NCBI GenBank assembly: GCA_017543805.1
Contig: JAFYFK010000155.1
Location: forward strand, 1-9,573
Origin: Bacillota bacterium
Lineage (GTDB): Bacteria > Bacillota > Clostridia > Peptostreptococcales > Anaerovoracaceae
Length of the DNA stretch: 9,573 bases
Direction: 5' to 3'
The position numbers and the translations under genes were made by a program. Positions within the stretch are counted from its first letter, which is position 1. Every line of letters starts with the position of its first letter. The notes beneath the pieces were generated by a model. The model was not told the DNA's origin. It did not search any database and worked only from the letters and a program-made list of their open reading frames with translations. Shown piece after piece: positions 1-5,784 of this stretch.

Positions 1-25
1 ATGATTGATTATATTGAGTAAATAA

Positions 26-234
26 GCGATTATATAAGTCCCCGCACGGGTACTCGGGGAACCCGGTTCTTAGCGATTGCCGAGCCAACGGCGAAGGCAG
101 AGCTTAGAACCGCACTAAAGCATCTGTCCTACCGCAGCTCTGCCTGCGCTTTGCTTGTCAGTCGCTGGGTTAGGACAAGACTGGGAGGGGTCCCTGGTAG
201 CGAGAGCGTGCCCGCAGGGGACTTATATAATCGC
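26..234. repeat. Structured non-coding element bounded by a perfect 18-bp inverted repeat
   Basis: The left arm GCGATTATATAAGTCCCC (26-43) is the exact reverse complement of the right arm at 217-234. The 173 bases between them are GC-rich, have no convincing reading frame, and contain many further complementary stretches. Examples are 95-104 with 136-145 (10 bp perfect, extended by 90-93 with 147-150), 72-79 with 159-166, 125-131 with 171-177, 65-70 with 106-111, and a small hairpin 196-201/206-212 capped by a GAGA (GNRA-type) tetraloop. Terminal inverted repeats plus a non-coding interior suggest a MITE-like element. The dense internal pairing equally fits a structured RNA or a 5' leader of the following gene. 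I see no clear target-site duplication and no transposase. It does not match the conserved cores I know for 6S RNA, SRP RNA, RNase P RNA, tmRNA or the common riboswitches. The inverted repeat is certain; its nature is not. Confidence 0.75.
226..231 (+). promoter_or_regulatory. Candidate -10 box (TATAAT) inside the right inverted-repeat arm
   Basis: A perfect TATAAT lies in the right arm of the inverted repeat, reading outward toward the cysteine desulfurase. A start point near 238 would give a leader of about 20 nt before the ATG at 258. No recognisable -35 box lies 16-18 bases upstream (about 203-209), and there is no TG extension, so promoter activity is only a possibility. By symmetry the same box points outward on the minus strand in the left arm. 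Confidence 0.3.
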
Positions 235-257
235 GAATTAAACCATAAATAGTTATT

Positions 258-1415
258 ATGTTTGTATATTTCGATAATAGCGCGACCACAAAGCCCTCGG
301 AAGAGGTCATAAAGGCAATGAATGACGCGCTCAGCGTATGCTGGGGCAATCCGTCATCCCTGTACGGAAAAGGCCTTGAAGCGGAGAAACTGCTCAAGGC
401 GAGCCGCGCGAGCGTCGCAAAGAGCCTTGGCTGCCAGCCTCAGGAGCTGTATTTCACGTCCTGCGGAACGGAGAGCGACAACTGGGCGATAAAGGGCGTC
501 TGGGAGGCAAGGAAAAAGCAGGGAAGGCGCATGATCTCCACGGAGATAGAGCACCCGGCCGTTCTTCGCTGCCTGGAACATCTTAAAAAAGACGGCGCGG
601 AGATAGTTCTTCTGAAGCCTTCTGCCGACGGAAAGATAAGCGCCCGGCAGGTGGCTGAGGCGCTGACTCCGGATACTGTGCTCGTAAGCATAATGCACGT
701 CAACAACGAGACCGGGGCTGTAATGCCACTTAAAGAGATCCGTCAGGCGCTTAACGCAGCTGGGAGCAAAGCTGTCTTCCATACGGATGCGGTCCAGTCC
801 TACGGAAAACTGAACTGCGGCGTCAGGGAGCTCGGCGTGGACCTTATGAGTATTTCCGGCCACAAAGTGCACGCTTCCAAAGGCGTCGGCGCTCTGTATG
901 TAAAGAGCGGCCTGCATCTGCCTGTGTTTATGGACGGCGGCGGCCAGGAGGGCGGACAGCGCAGCGGGACCGAAAATATCGCGGGCATCGCAGGACTCGG
1001 CGCAGCGGCCGAGAACATACTGAAAAGCAGAACAGAAACGCTCGAGCGCATGACCGCGGTCAGAGATCAGTTAAGAAGACGCATTCTGGCGGAGATCCCG
1101 GACATTAAGATCAATTCGCCGGAAGACGCCTGTCCGTCCGTGCTGAACGTAAGCTTTCTCGGATGCAGGGCGGAGGTGCTGCTGCATATGCTGGACACCG
1201 AGGGAATATGCGTTTCGACAGGCTCGGCCTGCTCGTCGCACGTCAAGGGAAGCCACGTGCTCAGCGCCATGGGGCTTAAGGCAAACGAGATCGAAGGCGC
1301 CCTGCGCTTCAGCTTTTCGGGATATAACACTCTTGAGGAGGCAGACTATGCCGCAGACAAGCTCGCGCAGCTGGCCGCCGCTCACAGAAAACTGATGAAG
1401 TATCATAAGGGATAG
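258..1415 (+). CDS. Cysteine desulfurase (NifS/IscS-like, probable ThiI partner)
   Basis: This PLP-dependent class V aminotransferase-fold enzyme converts L-cysteine to alanine and leaves a persulfide on an active-site Cys. The 385-residue length is normal for the family. Visible features are the N-terminal YFDNSATT motif, His99 (STEIEHPAV, expected to stack on PLP), Asp177 and Gln180 (HTDAVQS), the PLP Schiff-base Lys203 (SISGHKVHASKG), the RSGTEN motif (235-240), and catalytic Cys325 in STGSACSS. The ATG at 258 is chosen because YFDNSATT must be near the N-terminus, although no Shine-Dalgarno sequence precedes it. The stop at 1413-1415 is two bases before thiI. In Bacillus subtilis a desulfurase (NifZ) next to thiI supplies sulfur for 4-thiouridine in tRNA, and the same role is inferred here. 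A general Fe-S cluster role cannot be excluded, so no symbol is assigned. Confidence 0.95.
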   Translation: MFVYFDNSATTKPSEEVIKAMNDALSVCWGNPSSLYGKGLEAEKLLKASRASVAKSLGCQPQELYFTSCGTESDNWAIKGVWEARKKQGRRMISTEIEHPAVLRCLEHLKKDGAEIVLLKPSADGKISARQVAEALTPDTVLVSIMHVNNETGAVMPLKEIRQALNAAGSKAVFHTDAVQSYGKLNCGVRELGVDLMSISGHKVHASKGVGALYVKSGLHLPVFMDGGGQEGGQRSGTENIAGIAGLGAAAENILKSRTETLERMTAVRDQLRRRILAEIPDIKINSPEDACPSVLNVSFLGCRAEVLLHMLDTEGICVSTGSACSSHVKGSHVLSAMGLKANEIEGALRFSFSGYNTLEEADYAADKLAQLAAAHRKLMKYHKG

Positions 1416-1417
1416 AA

Positions 1418-2638
1418 ATGATTAACGACAAGGAAAACGTATTTATAGTCCGCTGCGGCGAGACCGCTCTTAAAGGGCAGAACAAGCCCTGGTTTGAGCG
1501 CATGATAGTAAGCCGCATAAAGAAAGTCCTCTCGGGTTTTGACGGGGTCACCGTGGAACGCGCCGACGGGCTGATCTTTGTGCGCTCACCGCTCTCAAAT
1601 GACAGAGCCGAGGTGCTCAAAAGAGCCGGAAGGGTATTCGGCGTGGATTCCATATCTCCCGCGACGGAAATAAATATCTCCGGGATGACTGCCGACGAGG
1701 TAATAAACGAGGTCGGAAAGGCTGCTGTTGATTTCATGAACGGCATAATCGCGGAGCGCGGAGTAAAGACCTTCAAGGCCGAGGCGAAGCGCGGCGACAA
1801 GATGTTCCCGCTGGAATCGCCGCAGATCGCCAGGGAGATCGGCGCAAGAGTGCTCAAGGGCTGCAGGGTCCTTAAGGTGGACGTTCATGACCCGGATGTG
1901 GCGCTGCATGTAAACATCAGGCGCGGTTTTGCCTATGTCTATGACAAAAAGCTCTCCGGCTTCGGCGGACTTCCGCTCGGCACCAACGGCCGCGGCATGC
2001 TGCTGCTTTCCGGAGGGATAGATTCCCCCGTGGCAGGCTTTATGATGTCACACCGCGGAATGTACATCGACGCGGTGCACTTCCATTCCTATCCGTATAC
2101 TTCGGAAAGGGCGTTCGAGAAGGTCAAGGAACTGGCCGGCATACTCAGCGTCTACTGCGGCGGCATCCATATCCACAGCATCAACCTGCTGCCGATCCAG
2201 GAAAAGATAGTCCAGAACTGCCCTGAGGATGAGACCACCATACTCGTCCGCCGCTTTATGATGCGCATCGCTGAGCAGATCGCGAAGAAGGAAGACTGCA
2301 TGATGCTCATAACCGGCGAAAGCCTCGGCCAGGTCGCTTCCCAGACCGCCGAAGCGCTGGTCGTCACGGACAGCGTCGTTTCCATGCCTGTCATGAGACC
2401 GTTGATCGCGATGGACAAGACCGAGATAATGCGCATCGCAAGGGAAATAGGCACCTACGAAAAATCCATCGAGCCCTACGAGGACTGCTGCACAGTCTTC
2501 CTGCCCAAACATCCGGTGACCAAGCCGAAGCTCGAAAAGATACTCCGTTCCGAAAGCGCCCTGGACGTAGAGGCGCTGGTGGCGGCAGCGGTCGAATCCG
2601 ACGAGGTTACGATAATAAGCCCGCAGGACGATCTGTAA
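1418..2638 (+). CDS. thiI: tRNA 4-thiouridine synthase ThiI (tRNA sulfurtransferase)
   Basis: ThiI adenylates U8 of tRNA and transfers persulfide sulfur to form 4-thiouridine; in some bacteria it also serves thiazole synthesis. The 406-residue protein starts with an N-terminal ferredoxin-like region, followed by a THUMP domain (about 60-165). A PP-loop ATP pyrophosphatase domain follows, with SGGIDSP at 198-204, the family motif GESLGQVASQT at 300-310, and EDCCTVFLPKHP around 355-366. There is no C-terminal rhodanese domain, so this is the short form typical of Bacillota. Such forms depend on a partner desulfurase, and the gene immediately upstream encodes one. The start has an AAGGG Shine-Dalgarno at 1407-1411, inside the end of the upstream gene, so the two are probably co-transcribed and translationally coupled. 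Confidence 0.96.
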   Translation: MINDKENVFIVRCGETALKGQNKPWFERMIVSRIKKVLSGFDGVTVERADGLIFVRSPLSNDRAEVLKRAGRVFGVDSISPATEINISGMTADEVINEVGKAAVDFMNGIIAERGVKTFKAEAKRGDKMFPLESPQIAREIGARVLKGCRVLKVDVHDPDVALHVNIRRGFAYVYDKKLSGFGGLPLGTNGRGMLLLSGGIDSPVAGFMMSHRGMYIDAVHFHSYPYTSERAFEKVKELAGILSVYCGGIHIHSINLLPIQEKIVQNCPEDETTILVRRFMMRIAEQIAKKEDCMMLITGESLGQVASQTAEALVVTDSVVSMPVMRPLIAMDKTEIMRIAREIGTYEKSIEPYEDCCTVFLPKHPVTKPKLEKILRSESALDVEALVAAAVESDEVTIISPQDDL

Positions 2639-2685
2639 AACGCAGATCTGCTGATCCTGAATAAAACTGAATTTAAGAAGTCGAA

Positions 2686-2723
2686 ATATAACTGTTGACA
2701 GATATAACTGTTAACAGTTATAT
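2686..2723. promoter_or_regulatory. Probable autoregulatory operator: three copies of an 11-bp half-site
   Basis: The half-site ATATAACTGTT occurs at 2686-2696 and again, identically, at 2702-2712. Its exact reverse complement lies at 2713-2723. The last two form a perfect 22-bp palindrome centred on GTTAAC. The first two are direct repeats 16 bp apart. The array covers the -35 and -10 region in front of a gene whose product begins with an XRE-type HTH, the arrangement expected of an autorepressed toxin-antitoxin operon. Binding by that protein is inferred. Confidence 0.8.
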
Positions 2724-2724
2724 T
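2695..2724 (+). promoter_or_regulatory. Promoter of the XRE-MNT/HEPN cassette
   Basis: The -35 box is a consensus TTGACA at 2695-2700. The -10 box is TATATT at 2719-2724 (18-bp spacer), or TTATAT one base earlier (17 bp). Both boxes lie within or touch the operator half-sites, so a bound repressor would block RNA polymerase. The start point would fall near 2730, leaving a very short leader that begins about at the Shine-Dalgarno AGGAGG (2731-2736). Confidence 0.7.
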
Positions 2725-2745
2725 TATGTCAGGAGGTCACTATAC

Positions 2746-3345
2746 ATGCTGAGAGATCTGGTTGAAAGATATGATGTGAGCGTTTACAGGGTCTCGAAAG
2801 ACAGCGGGGTACCGTACACTACACTTAATGAGCTGATCAACGGCAAAAAGGATCCTGCGGAATGCAGCGTGCGGACTCTTGCGCGCCTTGCGGCTTATTT
2901 TGAATTGACATTGGATCAGTTCTATAAGCAGCTTCAGGAAAAGGATACTGCCGGCGGCAGAGTCATAGCGGATACCTGGAACCTCGCCCGGTATAAGCAG
3001 TACCGCTTTCCGGTCATATGTGAGACGGACGGTTTCGATATCTCGCGGGTCCATCCGCTCAGGCAGCGGGAGGCAGTCAGCATATTCAATGCTCTGCGTG
3101 AAGACCGCAGGGTCGCTTCCGCTATTCTTTTCGGAAGCGCGGCAAATATAAGGTGCAGAAGAGACAGCGATATAGATCTGCTGGTCGGGCTTTGCGGCGG
3201 TACGGATCTGTCTGCGGCAAAAAACGATGTTTCGGAAAGGATACAGACCGCCGTCAGCTGGAACGCTGATATCCTGTGGGCAGACAAAGTTCAGCCCGGG
3301 AGCAGGCTTTACGAAAACATTATGAGGGGGGTAAAGCTGATATGA
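2746..3345 (+). CDS. XRE-type HTH fused to a minimal nucleotidyltransferase (MNT), putative antitoxin
   Basis: This 199-residue protein has two parts. Residues about 1-60 are a helix-turn-helix domain of the XRE/Cro class (YRVSKDSGVPYTTLNELING, then RTLARLAAYFELTLDQF). Residues about 105-199 are a nucleotidyltransferase domain of the DNA polymerase beta superfamily. Its GS-X10-DxD signature is complete: Gly130-Ser131, Asp142 and Asp144, with Asp175 (NADILW) a likely third carboxylate. The ATG at 2746 follows AGGAGG (2731-2736) at nine bases; an upstream in-frame TTG at 2695 lies inside the -35 box and is rejected. The downstream HEPN gene overlaps by four bases. In characterised MNT-HEPN systems the MNT enzyme neutralises the HEPN toxin by adding AMP to it. 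An N-terminal DNA-binding domain would let the antitoxin also repress its own promoter. The fold and motifs are clear; the antitoxin role is inferred. Confidence 0.88.
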   Translation: MLRDLVERYDVSVYRVSKDSGVPYTTLNELINGKKDPAECSVRTLARLAAYFELTLDQFYKQLQEKDTAGGRVIADTWNLARYKQYRFPVICETDGFDISRVHPLRQREAVSIFNALREDRRVASAILFGSAANIRCRRDSDIDLLVGLCGGTDLSAAKNDVSERIQTAVSWNADILWADKVQPGSRLYENIMRGVKLI

Positions 3346-3731
3346 GCAAGCTGCTTGCCCGAGCGCATGTCAAATTCCGGAACGCGGAGTTCGACTATAC
3401 CAATATCGGTACAGACGACGCCTTTCTTGACGATTGCTGTTATAACCTGCAGCAATGCATAGAATTCGCGCTGAAATACATAGTCGAGATGAACGGGGAA
3501 AACTATGTTGAAAACCATGATGTGCGCTCGCAGTTAAACAAGCTGAAAACAATGGATGTAGAGCTGCCGTTCTTCAGCAGCATCCGCCGCTTGGCTTCAA
3601 CATTAAATGACTGGGAGGCAGAATCGCGCTATAACGACGACTTCACCGCGCTTATCGAGGACGTCGAAGATGCCCGCAGGCTTGCCCGTGAGATGCTGCA
3701 GTACTGCGACAGCCTGGTGCAGGAGATCTGA
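3342..3731 (+). CDS. HEPN domain protein, putative toxin partner of the MNT protein
   Basis: This 129-residue, mostly helical protein has the layout of the HEPN family. It has an N-terminal helix, then DDCCYNLQQCIEFALKYIVE (30-49), the VENHDVRSQLNKL segment (56-68; compare the family's HDL..L signature), and a C-terminal part with SRYND (95-99) followed by an acidic helix DVEDARRLAREML (107-119). Its start codon overlaps the upstream stop (ATGA, 3342-3345) and is preceded by GAGGGGGG at 3324-3331, so the two proteins are probably made in fixed ratio. The canonical HEPN ribonuclease motif R-X4-6-H is absent: the only histidines are His9 and His59, and neither has an Arg at that spacing. It may therefore be a non-RNase HEPN, use different residues, or simply be the binding partner of the nucleotidyltransferase. 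The family call is fairly firm, but toxicity is inference. Confidence 0.82.
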   Translation: MSKLLARAHVKFRNAEFDYTNIGTDDAFLDDCCYNLQQCIEFALKYIVEMNGENYVENHDVRSQLNKLKTMDVELPFFSSIRRLASTLNDWEAESRYNDDFTALIEDVEDARRLAREMLQYCDSLVQEI

Positions 3732-3772
3732 ACCGCCTCCGGCTGAATATGCCTGAAAACCGCAGACCAGAT

Positions 3773-3799
3773 AAAACTCCGGATCTTCCGGGGTTTTTT
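3773..3799 (+). terminator. Intrinsic terminator after the HEPN gene
   Basis: AAAACTCCGG (3773-3782) pairs with CCGGGGTTTT (3788-3797) across a five-base loop (ATCTT), with one G-T wobble. A run of six T begins at 3794. It closes the XRE-MNT/HEPN transcription unit and separates it from the yraN promoter 23 bases further on. Confidence 0.88.
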
Positions 3800-3821
3800 G
3801 TTGCGTCTGAAATGTTAAATA

Positions 3822-3850
3822 TTGACATCTAAAATATGGAATGATATATT
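3822..3850 (+). promoter_or_regulatory. Promoter of the yraN-comM-dprA operon
   Basis: Consensus -35 TTGACA (3822-3827), a 17-bp spacer, and an extended -10 TGATATATT (TG at 3842-3843, TATATT at 3845-3850). Transcription would begin near 3857, about 16 bases before the yraN ATG. This is the best-matching sigma-A-type promoter in the window. Confidence 0.85.
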
Positions 3851-3872
3851 AAAAATGGGAATTGGAGGAAAC

Positions 3873-4241
3873 ATGAAAACAGAAAAACGAAAAGAAGGGG
3901 ACTACGGCGAGGAACTGGCCTGCAGGCTGCTGCAGAAAAAGGGCTACCAGCTGATAGAACGCAATTTCTCCTGCAAGACCGGAGAGATAGATATTATTGC
4001 GTCTGACGGGAAAGAACTCGCGTTTGTGGAAGTCAAGACGCGTCACAGGACCGATTACGGATACCCCTGTGAGGCTGTAGACAGCAGAAAGCAGTCGAAG
4101 CTCGTAAGGACCGCGCAGTTTTACCTCAAGACTCATCCGTGGCTGGACGTGATGCAGCCGAGGATGGATATCATTGAGATCATCATAAAAGGCGACGACG
4201 TGCTGGCAAGGCATCTGGAAAACGCCTTCAGCCAGGGGTGA
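3873..4241 (+). CDS. yraN: YraN family protein (UPF0102), predicted endonuclease-fold
   Basis: The 122-residue length is normal for the family. The N-terminal GDYGEELACRLLQKKGYQLIERNF is the family's helix-plus-strand opening. It is followed by GEIDII (37-42) and FVEVKTR (51-57), which together give the Asp40...Glu53-x-Lys55 pattern of the PD-(D/E)xK nuclease fold. The biochemical role is not established; a DNA-processing function is inferred from the fold and from its usual position next to comM and dprA. The ATG at 3873 is favoured because GGAGG at 3864-3868 precedes it, although the gap of four bases is short. An in-frame ATG at 3855 would add six residues but would sit at the transcription start with no ribosome-binding site. 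comM starts three bases after its stop. Confidence 0.93.
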   Translation: MKTEKRKEGDYGEELACRLLQKKGYQLIERNFSCKTGEIDIIASDGKELAFVEVKTRHRTDYGYPCEAVDSRKQSKLVRTAQFYLKTHPWLDVMQPRMDIIEIIIKGDDVLARHLENAFSQG

Positions 4242-4244
4242 AGC

Positions 4245-5783
4245 ATGTATTCGAGAGTACTTACCGCCGGCCTGTACGGGCTGGACTGCGAGGCGACCTG
4301 GGTGGAGGTCGATACTTCCAACGGTCTGCCGCGTTTTGCCATTGTCGGACTGGCTAACCAATCCGTCAGGGAAGCCAGCGAGCGCATACATTCCGCGGTG
4401 GTGAACTGCGGGTTCGAATTTCCTCCGAAACGCGTCGCGGTAAACCTTACACCCGCAAACCTGAAAAAAGACGGGAGCCATTACGACCTCGCGATAGCTT
4501 TGGGCCTGCTGCTCAGCACCGGGCAGATCGAGGATATGGAAAGGATAACGGAATACACGGCTTTTTTCGGTGAACTCACGCTTGACGGAAAGATAGGCCG
4601 GGTCGAAGGTATATTGCCTATGGCCATAAGCCTGCAGAAGGAAGGCATTAAACAGCTGGTCATACCGGCATCCAACCTCGAAGAGGCCAGGCTGGTCAAG
4701 GGAATGAACCTTTTCCCGGTCTCGTCTCTTAAAGAGGTTACGGATATTCTCGAAAAGATGTCCGCGGCAGTGCCGGTGATCGCGGACGGAAAGCCGAGGG
4801 TTGATATGGCGCGTTCTGTCCCGGATTTTTCGGACATACGCGGGCAGGAGAGCATAAAGCGGGCCGCGCAGGTGGCCGCGGCAGGGATGCACGCGATGCT
4901 GATGATAGGGCCGCCCGGGGTCGGAAAATCCATGATAGGGAAGCGGATAGGCGGCATCCTGCCCCCGATGAGTTATGAGGAGCAGCTGGAGGCTACCAAG
5001 ATCTACAGCATAGCAGGGGAACTTAAGGACAGCCTCCCCATGATAGTCGAGAGGCCGTTCAGAGCCCCGCACCACGGCATATCCGCCTCATCGCTCATAG
5101 GCGGCGGCACAAAACCGAGGCCAGGGGAGATATCCCTGGCTCACTGCGGGGTGCTGTTCCTGGACGAACTGCCGGAGTTCGCTCCGGGTACACTGGATAC
5201 CCTGCGCCAGCCGCTTGAGGACGGCACAGTATCGGTAATGCGGGTAAACGGGAAATGCGTTTTCCCGTCGCGTTTTATGCTGGTCGCGGCTATGAACCCC
5301 TGCCGATGCGGGTATTACGGCGACCCTGTCCGGCCATGCAGCTGCAGCGAGTCCGACAGGAAACGCTATGTGGGCAGGGTCTCGGGTCCGCTGCTGGACA
5401 GGATAGACATAAATGTGGTGCTGGAGCGCATCCCTTACGAAGATCTCAGCAATTCGTCCGCAAAGACAGAGATTTCCTCCGCGGATCTGAGAAAAGGCGT
5501 TGAGAACGCCTTTGGGATGCAGAAAGAGCGATATAAAAATCTTAAAACGGACTACAACTCCCAGCTGACACCGCTTCAGATAAGAAAATACTGCGCCCTG
5601 GACGGGAACTGCGAAGCTCTGATGCGGGAGGCCTTCCGCACATGGTCGCTGTCAGCGAGGGTCTACCACAGGATACTGCGCGTGGCGAGGACCATCGCGG
5701 ACACAGACTGCGCCGAAAACATAAGAGAGGAACATATTCTTGAAGCCCTCAGCTACAGGCTTCCGGAGAAATATTTTGAATAA
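4245..5783 (+). CDS. comM: ComM/YifB family AAA+ ATPase (Mg-chelatase-like)
   Basis: The 512-residue protein has the full three-part architecture. It has an N-terminal ChlI domain with a Lon-protease-like fold (about 1-170), including GLPRFAIVGLANQSVREASER and NLTPANLKKDGSHYDLAIALG. The AAA+ core follows (about 190-395), with Walker A GPPGVGKS (222-229), Walker B VLFLDE (303-308), sensor Asn351 and the LLDRID motif. The C-terminal Mg-chelatase domain covers about 410-505. A Cys cluster, CRCGYYGD...CSC (353-367), typical of this family, is intact. In Vibrio cholerae ComM is a hexameric helicase that promotes branch migration during natural transformation. The start lies three bases after the yraN stop, with AGGGG (4234-4238) as Shine-Dalgarno. 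Its place between yraN and dprA supports a role in processing incoming or recombining DNA. Confidence 0.96.
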   Translation: MYSRVLTAGLYGLDCEATWVEVDTSNGLPRFAIVGLANQSVREASERIHSAVVNCGFEFPPKRVAVNLTPANLKKDGSHYDLAIALGLLLSTGQIEDMERITEYTAFFGELTLDGKIGRVEGILPMAISLQKEGIKQLVIPASNLEEARLVKGMNLFPVSSLKEVTDILEKMSAAVPVIADGKPRVDMARSVPDFSDIRGQESIKRAAQVAAAGMHAMLMIGPPGVGKSMIGKRIGGILPPMSYEEQLEATKIYSIAGELKDSLPMIVERPFRAPHHGISASSLIGGGTKPRPGEISLAHCGVLFLDELPEFAPGTLDTLRQPLEDGTVSVMRVNGKCVFPSRFMLVAAMNPCRCGYYGDPVRPCSCSESDRKRYVGRVSGPLLDRIDINVVLERIPYEDLSNSSAKTEISSADLRKGVENAFGMQKERYKNLKTDYNSQLTPLQIRKYCALDGNCEALMREAFRTWSLSARVYHRILRVARTIADTDCAENIREEHILEALSYRLPEKYFE

Positions 5784-5784
5784 C

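Noticed and set aside
1..21. Possible last codons of an upstream gene (frame 1: Met-Ile-Asp-Tyr-Ile-Glu-stop)
   Set aside because: The frame is open from base 1 to the stop at 19-21, but six codons are too few to identify a gene or tell it from chance.
26..234. Assignment of the structured element as 6S RNA, SRP RNA, tmRNA, RNase P RNA or a retron msr-msd
   Set aside because: None of the conserved cores I know for these RNAs is visible, and no reverse transcriptase gene is present.
170..397. Minus-strand open frame across the inverted-repeat element and the start of the desulfurase gene
   Set aside because: It overlaps the conserved desulfurase N-terminus and the structured repeat, is low in complexity (Ser/Arg-rich), and has no family resemblance.
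2625..2658. Possible terminator after thiI (GATCTG 2630-2635 with CAGATC 2643-2648, and the palindrome GCAGATCTGC 2642-2651)
   Set aside because: The stem is short, overlaps the thiI stop codon, and has no T-run after it, so it is not a convincing intrinsic terminator.
2695..2745. Upstream TTG start giving a 17-residue N-terminal extension to the XRE-MNT protein
   Set aside because: This TTG is part of the -35 box and operator, so it would not be transcribed; the ATG at 2746 has an ideal AGGAGG.
3849..5075. A 408-codon open frame on the minus strand opposite yraN and comM
   Set aside because: It lies wholly antisense to two well-conserved genes, its translation has no recognisable domain, and it has the His/Arg/Pro-rich composition usual for shadows of GC-rich genes.
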